NCBI GenBank assembly: GCA_963710715.1 | Contig: CAVQBL010000014.1 | Location: 124,001 to 188,000, forward strand | Reading direction: 5' to 3' | DNA: 64,000 bases | Source of the DNA: CAVQBL01 sp963710715 | GTDB taxonomy: Bacteria > Pseudomonadota > Gammaproteobacteria > DSM-16500 | In this document: positions 10,301-25,300 of the stretch, in pieces | How the letters are laid out: each line of letters opens with the position of its first letter | Numbering within the stretch: position 1 is the stretch's first letter | Notes under the pieces: generated by a model | The model's database searches: none | Told to the model about the DNA's origin: nothing | The model's input: only the letters and a program-made list of their open reading frames with translations | Made by a program: the position numbers and the translations under genes

Positions 10301-13300
10301 GGCAGGTGGTGTATGTGTATTAACGACACCTAAAATGCATATTATGACGAGCAAAGCAGGGATGTTGTCCGCGGATGGAAAATGTAAAACATTTGATAAT
10401 TCAGCTGATGGATTTGTACCAGCTGAAGGAGTAGGTGTTGTTTTATTAAAACCTTTAGCAAAAGCAATAGAAGATAATGATTATATTTATGGAGTGATAA
10501 AAGGCTCAGGAATTAATCAAGATGGTAAAACAAATGGTATCACTGCTCCTAGCGTCAACTCACAAATTGCATTAGAGCAAGATGTATATCGACATTTTAG
10601 TATTGATCCCAAGGATATAACATATGTGGAAACCCATGGTACAGGTACCAAGTTAGGGGATCCCATCGAAGTAGAGGCTTTAACAGAAGCATTTAAAGTA
10701 TTTACCGACAAGAAACAATATTGCGGCATAGGTTCTGTCAAAACAAATATTGGGCATGCATTGGCTGCAGCAGGTATGGCAAGTGTTATTAAAATACTAT
10801 TATGTTTGCAACATAAAAAAATAGTACCGACACTTAATTTTAACCAAGAAAATGAGCATATTCATTTTAAAGAGAGCCCGTTTTATGTCAATAAAGAATT
10901 AAAAAACTGGGAAACAGCCGCTAATGTTCCAAGACTTGCAGCGGTCAGTTCATTTGGATTTAGCGGTACGAATGCGCATCTTGTGATCGAGGAAGCACCC
11001 TATCAAGAAATCAAAGAAATTTCTGTTAAACCTTATTATTTATTGACGTTATCTGCAAAAACAGAAAGCTCACTTCATCAACGCGTAGATGATTTAATTC
11101 ATTGGCTTAAAAATAAGAATAATAATAGCCAAATTCCATTATCAGCAATTGCTTATACATTGAATATGGGGCGTAGTCATTTTAATTATCGATTGTCATT
11201 AGTGGTAGATTCGATAGAAGAATTAAAGGGTCAATTCGAAAAAATAAAAACAAAACAGAAATCAAAAGATTATTTTTTAGGAATAGTCGATAAAGAAAAA
11301 GATGATGAAAATATGTATAATAAAACTTTAGATGGAATTATTGAGGAACTAAAATCAATTGGCTACAAAGATACAATACGCTACAGAAAAAATTTACGCG
11401 CATTAGCGAATCTTTATGTTAAAGGCTATGATTTAGATTGGGAGTTACTGCATCGAGACGAATCAAAGAAAAGAATCGCATTGCCAACATATCCATTTTC
11501 GAAGAAAAACTTTTGGATAAAGGCTGTGGAAGAGAAAAACAAACCAGATCAAATAAAAAATCATTTTATTTTAAATAACCCTATACAGAAAATAGGAGAT
11601 CATTATCAACATTGTTATACTTTTGATCCCAATAATATTCTGCTGAAACATCACTGTGTGCTTGGCACTTATATATTCCCAACCGATAGTTGGATTGAAT
11701 TGATATATACAGCAGGAATGCGCTATTTCAAATCCATTCATCTTAGTATTGAACAACTTTATATTTTGTCGCCTTTGATTGGTTCAGAAGTTTATTTAAC
11801 CCATGTAGAGCAAGATATAGTGCCATTAGAAAATGAAATACAAGTTTCTATTAAAAGTTACTCGGAGCTAAATAATAAAGATAAAATAGAGAATATAAGT
11901 TGTACTGTTTCTTTAAGTAAAGATGTTCCTCCTGTAATTGATATTCATGAAATCATTGACCATACATGGGAATCTTTGGATGTAAGAAGGTTATTTAATA
12001 ACGGATCATCACAGCTTGGGCCATTTTTTCAAAGCATCAAAGCAGTTTATATAAAAGAAAAAAATGCAGTAGGAAAATTAAAGTTAAGTGAATCAGCGAA
12101 AGCATATCGCCATCAATTTCATTTGCACCCTAGCATTGTTGATGGCGCTTTAATTGTTGTATTAGCGTTGGCTGGTAAATTAATGCCATTAAATGCTAAT
12201 GAAGTTTATGTTCCTACTTATATTGAAAATGTAGAAATATATAGTGAGCTGATTGATGACGAATATACAGTTGTAGTTGAAGCTATAAAGATTCATCCTG
12301 AATTTCAACGATTCAATGTATACCTGCTCAATAAATTTGATCAAGTTGTATTGTATCTACGTGAGCTGGATGAAAGAAAAGTGAGTCGTGACAACATAGA
12401 AGCTGTAGCTAAGAAAACTGAAATGCTAACTAATTTATCTGAAAAAACAGGATTAAAAACATTAAGTACTGGTGAGAGTTCTCTACCTCAACTACTTGAA
12501 AAAAAATTAATGGACATTATTACTGCTGTATTATCAATTGATGCAGCTGAATTTTATAACGATAGAGGCTTTTCAGAGCAGGGTATGGATTCTATTTTGG
12601 GAACCGAAATAATCCATAAAATAAATAAAACTTTTTATTTGACACTTAAAGGAACAGTATTATACGAACAACCCACATTGAAAAAGTTAACTGCATTTCT
12701 CGTCCAAAACTATGCGGATCAACTTCAAAAGCAGTTAGGGACAGTCATACAAGAAAATGAATTACCTGAGAAAGCAGGCGTGTTGCATGAGTCTTCTGCA
12801 TCTTTTAAAAAATTAAATCTAAATCAAATAGAAGCCTCAAAAAAAGTTACACAATCCTTAAAATCCAACACCAACTCTTACTCAAATTCTGATATTGCCA
12901 TAATCGGCATGGCGGGTAAATTCCCAGAGTCAGATACTCTTGAAGAGCTATGGGAACATATCAAACAAGGAAGTTATCTATTAAAACCCGTACCAGACGA
13001 TCATTGGAATTATATTCCATTTTATCAGCCGGGCGAACCTGTACCAGGAAAAATATACGCTCGTAACGGAGGTTTTGTTCGAGATGTTGATAAGTTTGAT
13101 ACATTCTTTTTCAATATTTCGCCTCGCGAAGCTGAAATGATGGACCCTCAACTACGTGGGCTTTTACAGGTCGCATGGGCTGCATTAGAGGATGCAGGAT
13201 GTTCTGCGTCTATTAAAGGGACATGCGCAGGGGTCTATATTGGAAATTGTTTTAATGATTATCATGATTTGTTGAAGCAATCACCCTACGTTGATTATCA

Positions 13301-16300
13301 ATTTGCTGGATTAAATAATGCAAACTCTGCTTTGGCAAATCGTCTGAGTTATTCTTTAGATATAACAGGGCCCAGTCTAACCTTGGATACAGCATGCTCA
13401 TCCTCTCTGGTAGCGCTACATCTTGCTTGCCAAGCTTTACAAAAAGGTGAGTGCTCACTGGCTTTAGTGGGCGGAGCTAATTTGAGTTTGAGTCCAGGGA
13501 AGTATTTAACTTTTTGTTCAATGAATGCATTTTCAAAGCATGATGAAATTAATCCATTTGATGAAAATGCAGATGGTTATTTGCCTGGAGAGGGTATTGC
13601 AATTTTATTACTTAAGCCTCTTGCTCAAGCATTACAAGACAAAGATCAAATCCACGGCATTATTAAGGGATCTGCTGTTAATACTGCTGGAAAATCATCG
13701 GGACCTACGGTGCCTAATCCAGATCAAGAAGCACAAGTCATAATAGACGCGTGGAAAGCAGCTAATATTAATCCTGAAACCATAGGCTATTTTGAAGGTC
13801 ATGGTACAGGGACAAAGATAGGAGATCCCTTAGAAATCAATGCAATTGATAAAGCTTTTTCGTCATTTACTAAAAAGAAACAATTTTGTGCGCTAGGGAC
13901 AATTAAAGCAAATATAGGGCATACAGAAGCAGCAGCAGGGATAGCCGGTGTTATAAAAGTATTGCTGCAAATGCGCTATGACACGATTCCTATATTGCCC
14001 AAGCTCAAAAATATTAATTCAATGATTACGCTAGAGGATTCTTCTCTCTTTATTAATCGAGAAGCAAAACCCTGGACTAAACATTCAGATCATCCAAGAC
14101 GAGGAGTGGTAAGTTCTTTTGGTATGGGTGGAACTTATGCACATGTGGTATTGGAAGAAGGACCTATTATTAATGATTCATCTCAACAAATTATCAAGCC
14201 TGCTTATATTATAACTTTATCTGCAAAAACAGCAGCTTCCTTAAAACAGCAAATGGAAGATTTAAGGGAGTGGTTAACAACGCACTTACAAGAATCGTCA
14301 ATAAAAAATATTTCGTTGGAAAACATGAGTTATATGTTAAATGCTGGACGAAATCATTTTGAAAAACGTTGTGCTTTAGTCATATCAAGTCTAGAAGAAT
14401 TAAAAGACAAATTGTCTCAACTACAAAAAGAGAAAACGGTTGCGGGATGTTTCCAGTGCGAAGTCGTTAAGAAGCCAGAAGATGCAGCAATTTATAAAAA
14501 AGTTTTAGCGAGTTCATTAGAAGAATTGAAAACGCAAAGCAGTGCAGTAAAATACCGTGAGAATTTAGAAGCGCTCGCCAATCTCTATGTTAAAGGCTAC
14601 GACCTTGATTGGGAACTATTGCATCAAGGTGAGACTAAACAAAAGATTTCATTACCGACGTATCCGTTTGCAAAAGAACGTTATTGGATCCCTGAAAATG
14701 AGTCAACTGTTACAAAGAATACGTTCCAAGCTATAGCTAGCTTGCATCCACTGATTGATAGCAATACATCGACACTTTCTGAGCAGCGTTTTACTAAATT
14801 ATTAACCGGAAAAGAATTTTATTTAACTGATCATAGAGTAAATAATATTCCTGTTTTACCCGGTGTAGCTTATTTAGAGATGGTACGAGTAGCAGGTCAA
14901 TTAGCCAATCCTGATCAGAAGGTAAAAGCACTTAAAAATATAACTTGGTCAGTCCCTATTCAAATACAGGGAGAAGCTGTTTCTACATGTATTTCACTTT
15001 ACCTCGATGAAAAAGCAGCGGCTGTTTCTTTTGAGGTAACGACAGAAGATACTCTTCACGCGCAAGGCAAGATTATTTATGGTGATGCAAGTGTAAAAAC
15101 AGATGAAACATTAGATATTTCCTCTATTCAATCACGTTGTGCGACTACCAAATCAAAAGATGAAATTTATGCATCATTTAACAATATAGGTTTGAATTAT
15201 GGAGCAAGTTTCCAAGGAATAGAAACATTATGGGTTGGTGGAAAAGAAGCATTAGCTAAAATTGTATTGCCATCGCATTTAGTGTCTAGCAGAGAAGATT
15301 ATCATTTACATCCAAGTTTGTTCGATGCTGTATTACAAACGACAATAGGATTATCTGCTAACGATTCGACGTTATATTTACCGTTTAGCCTAGCTGAATT
15401 GACTCTGATTTCTCCATTACCTGAAACAGTTTATGCCTATGTTACTCGACGAGACTCAGCAGAACATTCGGTTGTTAAGTATGATATTCAAGTAACAGAT
15501 GCAGAAGGCAAAATAGTAGCTGAGATCGAAGAGTTTACGGTGAGAGCGCTTACGCAAGATGAACGAGGCATTTATTATTATCGCCAGCTATGGAAACAAA
15601 GCGAGGGAACAAAAACAGAAAAGCCCTTGCCGCATGTGTTGTATCGAGCAACCGGTGATGTGAATAAAGATTATGACGCTTTATTGAAGTTATGCCAAGA
15701 ATTAATTGAAGCAAAAGCTAAAGAAGTGCAACAGCTGATTTGTGTGACTAATCCTTCTGTATACTATGCTTCTGCTTTATCCGGATTCTTAAAAACGCTG
15801 CACTTAGAATATCCAAAAATTATTGGCCGTGTCATTCACATCCAAGATGAAAATGAATTGTCATATGAATTTAGCACGAGTGAAGCTGAGGTACGCTATG
15901 ATGAACATCATCAACGTTGGATAAAGACGTATGAAGAAGCACCATTAGAGAATGCAGTTGATTCTGTATTAATAAAATCGGGCGGCGTTTATTGGATCAC
16001 AGGCGGTGCAGGTGGTTTAGGACTTATTTTTGCAAAATACTTAGCGAAAGTGTATCAAGCAAAATTAATTTTAACAGGACGGTCAAAACTTACTGAAAGC
16101 CAAAAAGCCGCTATCGCTGAATGTGAAAAACTAGGCGCAGAAGTTATTTACCTTCGTGGTAATATCAGTAAAAAAGAAGATGTGAAACTCATTTTTACAA
16201 ACATAAAATCGCGTTTTGGTCAATTAAACGGAATTATTCACAGTGCGGGTACTCTTCGTGACGCATTTATTTTAAAGAAAACGGTAGAGGAAAGCCGAAC

Positions 16301-19300
16301 GGTATTAGATCCTAAGATTCAAGGGATAAAAAATATAGATACTGTGACTAAAAATGAGAAGTTAGATTTCTTTGTGATGTTTTCATCTATTGCATCAGTA
16401 TTTGGCAATGTAGGGCAATGCGATTATGCCTATGCGAATGGGTTTATGGATGATTACGCAGAGTATCGTGAAGAGTTAAGAAAGAAAAATCAACGCAACG
16501 GTAAGACCGTATCAATCAACTGGCCGCTATGGCGCGAGGGTGGGATGAAGGTAGATGAAGCATCCGAACGCTGGATAAGAGACACGTTAGGTGCAGAATC
16601 ATTATCAACAGACGCTGGTATCCAAGCATTTCATGCTGCATTAACACAATCTTTTTGTCAAGAAATTGTATGTTCTGGCCAAAAACGAAAGTTTGCTCAG
16701 CATATCAAGCAGTTAATAGATACAAGGCCAACAATTTCTGAAACAGTACTGAGTGAATTAACAGTGGATCAAGAAAAGTTGTTAGAAAAGGTGCAAGCCA
16801 ATGCTGTCAATATGATATCAGACTTACTCAAAATTAAGCCAGAAGTATTAGATGTGGACGCAGAATTCAGTGAATATGGAATGGATTCCATTAGTTTCAC
16901 AACATTAGCAAATCAGATAAATCAGCGATATCAGTTAGAGTTAACTCCAGCGATATTATTTGAATATAAGACACTGTCAGAATTTTCTCGCTATTTAATA
17001 GAAAATCATTTGAGTACAGTATTAAAGGTGCATGTCGATGCGAAGACAAGAGAAGTATCGCAAATAAAACAAACTATATTACCTACGGAAATATCCAGAA
17101 ATCGAAAACGATATTTACAGACGCAGAGCGTATTACCTGTTAAGCAGGAAAAAGACGATATTGCAATAATTGGGATGAATGGGATTTTTCCTGGATCTGA
17201 TAATGTCGATATTTTCTGGAAGCATCTTGAGAATCAAGATGATTTAATTAGTGAAATTCCAAAAGATCGTTGGGATTGGGAAAAGTATTATGGAGAACAT
17301 AAAACAAAAGTAAAATGGGGTGGTTTTATAAAAGGAATAGATGAATTTGATGCTGCATTTTTCAATATTTCTCCGAGAGAAGCGGAACTCATGGATCCAC
17401 AGCAGCGCTTATTTTTACAAACGGTGTGGAAAACAATAGAAGACTCGGGTTATAAAATAGAAGATTTAGCAAAAATTAAGACAGGATTATTTGTTGGTGT
17501 GTCAACGAATGATTATGCAGAGTTATTACAAAAAATTAATGAAACTTCTGCTTATATGCCGACAGGAACAGGGCATTGTGTATTAGCTAATCGAGTTTCT
17601 TATTTACTTAATTTAAGTGGCCCCAGTGAAGCCATTGATACTGCATGTTCAAGTTCTCTTGTTGCGGTTCACCAAGCAGTCATAGCCATTCAAAATGGTG
17701 ATTGCGAAATTGCGATTGCGGGTGGTGTAAGTGCATTACTGGCGCCAACAACTTATTTGGCATTTAGCAAGGCAGGGATGTTAAGTGAGGATGGACGCTG
17801 TAAGACATTTGATAAGTCTGCTGATGGTTATGTGAGAGGCGAAGGTGTAGGTGCTATTTTATTAAAACCGCTGTCAAAAGCATTAGCGGATGGCGATAAC
17901 ATTTATGGTGTGATTAAAGGGACTGCAGTGAACCATGGTGGTCATGTGAGTTCACTGACTGTACCGAATCCCAATGCGCAAGCGGAGTTAATTGTGACTG
18001 CGTGTGAACGCGGTAATATTAGTGTTGATAGCATTAGTTATATTGAAACCCATGGAACAGGGACATCATTAGGTGATCCGATTGAAGTGAATGGCTTAAA
18101 AAAAGCATTTCAAGAATTGGCACAAAAACAACATAAAGATAAATTATCTAATTATTATTGCGGCTTAGGCACAGTGAAAACGAATATTGGGCATCTTGAG
18201 GCTGCAGCCGGTATTGCGGGTGTAATTAAAGTATTGCTTGCGCTACGTTATAAAAAGTTACCAGGCAATGTGAATTTTAAAGAGTTAAATCCTTACATTG
18301 AAATTAAAGACAGCCCATTTTATATCTTAGAACAAACTAAAGATTGGCTAGTAGGTAACGGTAAACCAAGAATAGCAGGGATCAGTTCATTTGGATTTGG
18401 TGGAGCGAATGCGCATGTGGTTATTGCAGAATCGCCGCAAACTCTTTTCGCCCAACATGCTAACAAGCCCTATTATCTCATTACGTTATCTGCAAAAACA
18501 GAACAATCACTCTATCAGCAGATAGATGATTTAATTCATTGGCTTAAAAATGAGAATAATAATAGCCAAATTCCATTATCAACGATTGCATATACACTGA
18601 ACGTAGGACGTAGTCATTTTAACTATCGATTATCATTAGTGGTAGATTCGCTAGAAGGATTAAATGGGCAGCTCGAAAAGGTAAAAGCAAAACAAAAATC
18701 AAAAGATTATTGTTTAGGTATGGCCAATAAAGAAATTGATGATCAGGCTATTTATCAAGAAGTATTTGAAACAACGTTTGATAAATTAATAAAAGCTGAC
18801 CTATCAGATAGATCAGCGTATAAAAAACACTTGAGGGCTTTAGCGAATCTCTACGTTAAAGGCTACGACCTTGATTGGGAGCTGTTGCATCAAGGGGAAG
18901 CTAAACAAAAGATTTCATTACCGACCTATCCATTTATCAAAAATCGTTATTGGTTTGATTCGTATGAAGAGAAAAATACATTGATTGATAATGATTTACC
19001 TTATGAAGGAAAAAAAGTAACACTTGAAATTGTTCATGATCATATTGCAATTATTAAAATGCAAGATGTTGAACACAGTAATTTATTCACAAAAGAATTA
19101 TTGCACGGATTGAAAGCCAAATTTAAAGAGGCAGGCCAAAACGATCAGGTTAAAGTGATCATTTTGACAGGATATGAAAATATATTTTCAATGGGTGGTG
19201 ATGAAAGCGAATTAACTGCTATTGCAAATGGCGAAGGTAATTTTACTGACATGCCATTTATTTACAAAGGATTATTGGAATGTCGAGTGCCGGTTATTTC

Positions 19301-22300
19301 TGCTATACAGGGACACGCTCATGGCGGCGGACTTGCATTGGGTTTATATGCGGATATCGTCATTTTGTCAGAAGAAAACACTTATTGCGCGAGCTTCATG
19401 AAATATGGATTTACTCCAGGATTAGGTGCTACCTTTATTTTAAAAGAAAAACTCGGTGCTGTAGCATCAGAAATGATGTTGACTGCTCGCCTGTTCACAG
19501 GTTTAGAGTTAAAGAACCGAGCTAGCGGTGTATTAATTAAGCCTCAAGCAGATGTTTTAAAAGAAGCTATTTCAATTGCGATGAACCTTTCTGAAAAACC
19601 ATTACCTGCATTGATAGCATTAAAAGAAGATATGGCAAAAAAAATACTGGACCAATTGCCTACAGTGATTCAACACGAATTAGCGATGCATCAATTGACG
19701 TTTTCAACTGAAGAAGTAAAAAAACGTATTCATACAGTTTTTCATCCCGATCAGCCTTTATCAGCTAATACAAAAAATATGGAATTATCTCCTAAGCACA
19801 ACAATGAATCTATTCAAAATGAATTCATACAAATTTTGGTAAAAAAAACTCATCGTTCTGCGAAGGATATTTCAATAGATGCTAGCTTTAATGGCCTAGG
19901 TATTGATTCAATCGCTACCATAGAAATAATACGCGAGGTAAATCAACTCTGGGGTTTAAATCTTGAAGTAGCGAATTTGTATGCGTACCCTACTATTAGA
20001 AAATTGGTTCCATTTATAGTTGAAAAAATAAATGAAAAACAGTCAGTGTATTCTGACGTAAATCAAAATATTCCGTTAAAAAATGAAGTTTCCCATAAAA
20101 TTGCATTAACTGCTGTGGCGACTGAGCCAGAAAGCAAAATAACTGATGTTACATCGAATGTTTCATCAAGAAGCTCCACGCAAGAAACAGATATTGCAGT
20201 TATAGGATTGTCAGGACGTTTCCCCGATGCGCAGAATATTAAAGAATTTTGGAATAATATTGCTAAAGGGGCGAATTCAATTAAAACCATACCGAAAGAA
20301 CGATGGGATGCAGAATATTATTATGATTCTAATCCAGATGCAGAAAACAAAACGAATAATCGAGTAGGCGCTTTTATCAAAGATGTTACTGAGTTTGATC
20401 CGCTGTTTTTTAATATTTCACCCAAAGAAGCAGAATTAATGGATCCTCAACAGCGCATTTTTCTTGAGGAAGCATGGAAAGCCATAGAAGATGCAGGCTA
20501 CGCTCCTAACACGATTTCTGGAATGAAGTGTGGAGTTTTTGTTGGGGCATGTGTCAGTGACTATACTGATTTATTAGCAGAGGTAGGCTTACAAAATAGT
20601 GCTCATGCATTAACTGGGTTATCTCCTGCTATTTTAGCAGCGCGTATTTCCTATTTCTTAAATTTAAAAGGGCCAAGTTTAGTAATTGACACGGCATGCT
20701 CCTCTTCGCTCGTGGCTATTCATGAAGCGTGTGAGAGTATTTTATCCGGACAAAGTGATATTGCATTAGCTGGTGGAGTTGCATTAATGTTTACACCCAA
20801 GATGCATATTTTGACATCTAAAGCCGGGATGCTTTCTCAAACAGAACAAGGCAGGGTGTTTGATCAGTTATCAGATGGTATTGTTTTAGGGGAAGGCGTG
20901 GGTGTGGTTGTTTTGAAACGGTTATCACAAGCGATAAGGGATCACGATTTTATTCACGGTATTATCAAAGCGTCTGGTATTAATCAGGATGGTGCTACCA
21001 GCGGAATTACTGCACCTAATCCAGAGTCGCAAACTGCATTAGAAATAGATGTTTATGAAAGAGCAAAAATAAATCCAGAAACAATTACTTATATAGAGGC
21101 GCATGGTACAGGTACAAAGCTTGGTGACCCGATTGAAATTTCTGCATTAACAAAAGCATTTCGTCATTTTACGGATAAGAAAAATTACTGTGCTGTGGGC
21201 TCAGTCAAAGCCAATATTGGCCACACCACAATGGCTGCAGGAGTTGCGGGTGTCATTAAAACATTATTAGCTCTTAAACATAAACAAATCGCACCGCATT
21301 CAAACTTTACTCAATTAAATGAGCATATACAATTAGAAAATAGTCCTTTTTATGTTACGACAGAATTAAAAGATTGGAAAGTAGATAATATGCCAAGACG
21401 TGCAGCAGTGAGTTCATTTGGTTTTAGCGGTACGAATGCGCACATTGTGATTGAAGAAGTGCCGGAGCAAGAATTAAAAGAGTTAAATTCTAAACCTTAT
21501 TATCTTTTAACATTGTCAGCAAAATCAGAAAATTCACTTAAACAACGTATTAATGATTTAAATGAATGGCTTAATAAAGAAGAAAATAGAGAAATTCCAC
21601 TCTCAGCGATAGCCCATACTTTAAATGTAGGAAGAGGTCATTTTGAAAAACGTTGTGCATTGGTGGTCGATACACTAGATAGTTTACGCGAAAAATTGCT
21701 ACAGCTACAAGCTAACAAAATGATATCAGGCTGCTTCCGAGGTGATGCAAAGAAGCCAGATGATGCGGCAGTCTATGCTAAAGTATTAGAAAGCACGTGC
21801 AAAGAATTAAAAACGAACCAACATTTAGATAAAATTCAGTATAAAAATAATTTAGAGTCATTAGCTAATCTTTATGTAAAGAGTTATGAATTAGATTGGG
21901 AACTATTACACTACGGTGAATCGAAACAGAAGGTTTCATTGCCGAGCTATCCATTTGCTAGAGAACGGTATTGGTTTGATGGGCATCTTGCAAGAGAGCA
22001 TAATGATTTTCCTGTTAACAATAAAAAAATAGTGTTACGAGGTTCGCAAAATCAACCAGAAAAAGAGTTAATGAGTGGTTCAGATAAATTAGCGAACCTT
22101 ACCTTGAAGAGATTGTCTTCTTCTGCAACATTGGTAAGTGCATCAACACAATCAGGTGTCTCTAAAAAAATATTGATTGATAAAGATACCGTGCAAATAA
22201 AACTAACAAAATTAGTGGGTGACGCATTATATTTATCTACGGATCAGATATCTCCTAACAAATCTTTTTCTGAATTAGGATTAGATTCAGTAATAGGTGT

Positions 22301-25300
22301 AGAGTTGACGAGAAAAATTAATAATGAATTTGGATTTGATATTACTGCTACAAAACTTTATGACTATTCAACGATAGAGGCATTAGCGATTTATATTACT
22401 GATGCTGTCAATGAAAACAACAAGAATTTACCTGATGAAATTGAATTGAAACAACCTCTCAATATGACGGATGAATTTGTTGAGCCTATAGAACCTACAA
22501 AACAAACCATAAAGCGAAATCGATATTTGCCTGCGGTGTTACCACTCTCTTTCGGAGAGCAACGATTTTGGTTTATAGACCAACTTAATATTGATAGAGA
22601 GGTATATAACCTTCCAATATGCCTTCGTCTTGAAGGGCCGCTATCTATATCTACATTAGAAAATGCAATTCAAGGCATCATGAATCGACATGAAATATTG
22701 CGTACAGTATATATTCAATCAAATGAGCAACTGACTAGAAAAATTTACTCTGCATTGAGAATACCATTCTCTTTTTATGATTTACGATCTGTTGATCAAA
22801 ATGAACAAGCTAAAGAACAAAAATCAATTCTACATTCTGCAGCACAGAAACCATTTAATCTAAACGAGGCGCCTTTATTTAGAGTTGGCTTGATTCAGTT
22901 GGCGTCTAACACGTATATATTTTATCTAATTTTTCATCATATTATAGTTGATGTATGGTCAATAGGTATTTTAGCGCGAGAAATTGCAGCTTTTTACAAC
23001 TCAGAATTAAGTGGTGAACCTGTAAATTTACTGACATTGCCTATTCAGTATTCAGATTATGCGGTATGGCAGCATGATTATTTACACGAAGAAAACGAGG
23101 TTCTTCAAAAGCAATTAAATTATTGGCATAAGCAACTAGAAAATGCTCCAAGATTATCTGAGCTTGGAATAGGTAATACAAAATCAGTTATTCCTAATCT
23201 GTCTGGCGAACAAGTTAGATTTGTGATTCCACGTGAATTGAAAGAAAAATTACAACAGCTCGCTAAAGAATCTCAGTCAACCTTATTCATGGTGTTATTC
23301 TCTGCATTTGGTATCTTACTTTATCGCTATAGCCATCAAAATGATATAGTAATCGGTTCAACAATCGCAAACCGTAGTCAACATAAAATTGAAGGACTGG
23401 TTGGATTTTTGGTTAATACATTAGCGTTAAGAATAAAGCTATCTGACAGCCAAACTTTTCAATCTTTATTGGAACAAACTAAAGAAATAGCTTTGAACGC
23501 TTATGAAAATCAAGATATTCCTTTTGAAAAATTAGTAGATCATTTAAAAGTTTCTAGAAGTTTAACGCATAATCCTCTTTTCCAGATAATGTTTAACTAC
23601 TTAAAAATAGAGGAAATTGCAGAAGTATTATCTTTGAAAGATATTACTGTTAATGAAGAGCTTCTCGATAATGAAAAAACGAAGTTTGACTTAACGATGG
23701 AGATATATGAGACAGCAACTGATTTAAAGTTCAATGTTAAATATATAACACAATTATTCCATAGAGATGCCATTGATAGATTGATTAAACATTGGATGAT
23801 TTTATTAAATGGAATTGTTTCTAATCCTAATGCGAGAATACTTGAATTGCCACTGTTAGAAGAACAAGAAAAACATCATCTCGTTTTTGACTGGAATAGA
23901 ACTGAGACAGATTATCCAAAGGATAAAACAATTGCGCAATTATTTGAGGAGCAAGTTGAAAGAACACCTAACCAAATTGCAGTTATATTTGAAGGCCAAT
24001 CTCTGAGTTATCAAGAATTAAATGAGCGTAGCAATGCGCTTGCCCACCTATTGCGCGCGCGTTACCTAGAGATACATGGTAAAGCACTAGAAAAAGATAC
24101 GCTGGTTGGACTGTATCTCGAGCGTAGCATCGAAGCCATCGTTGGCATATTAGGAATTATAAAAGCGGGAGCAGCTTATGTTCCGTTTGATCTAGCATGT
24201 CCGCAAAAACGCTTGCAATTTATGTTGGAAGATAGCCAGGTAGCATTGATAGTATCTCAATCAACACTTGAACACCATTTTAGTAGTTTTGAAAATCACT
24301 TAGTTTTCATTGATGATAAAAATAATGAAAATTACTCTAAAGAAAATCCTGCATCGATTAGTACTCCACATGACTTAGCTTATGTAATTTATACTTCTGG
24401 CACAACAGGTAACCCTAAAGGAGTGATGATAGAACACCAGAGTGTAGTGAACTTCTCTAAATGGTTTTTTGAGTTCAGCGGTGGTCAGTTAGGACAGCGT
24501 ATCGATTTATCAGGTAACATGAGTTTTGATATGTCGGTTGCAAATACGATTATGCCTCTAATATTTGGTTTACCAATTGTCATCTGCGCCGAAGATATCA
24601 AGAAAGATGCTAGGCAATATCTAACCCACCTCGTTAAACATAGAGTTAATTTCATTAAACTCACACCTAGCTATTTTAAAGTGTTATTAGACGAAGTGAG
24701 ATCGCAACACATTGATCTCCCAGATTTACAAATAATCATTTTAGGAGGAGAAAGTTTACGTTCAATTGATTGCGCTCATTGGCTAGAAATTTATCCTGCC
24801 CACACCTTATTTAATGAATGTGGGCCAACAGAGGCAACTGTTGCAGCAACTCAATATAAAATTACACATATAAATAAAAATAACTCAAATGAAATTGTTC
24901 CCATTGGTAAACCGGGTAGCAATATGAGTTGTTACATTTATGGTCCCAATTTTGCTCCCATTCCGCCAGGGAGCATTGGTGAGTTGTATATTGGTGGTGT
25001 TGGTGTTGCTCGCGGATATTTAAATAGGCCTGAATTAACCAAGGAACGATTTGTCCATGACCCATATAGTAAAACGAGACTTTATAAAACAGGTGATTTA
25101 TGTCGATGGTTAGCGGATGGTAATATTGAATATATAGGACGAATAGACCATCAGGTAAAAATCCGAGGATTTCGTATTGAGCTTGATGAGGTAGAAGCAG
25201 CACTTAAAAAACACCAAGCATTGAAGGATGTTGTCGTGATTGCAAGAGAAGATGTGCCAGGACATAAACAATTAGTTGCTTATTACATTAAATCACCTGA

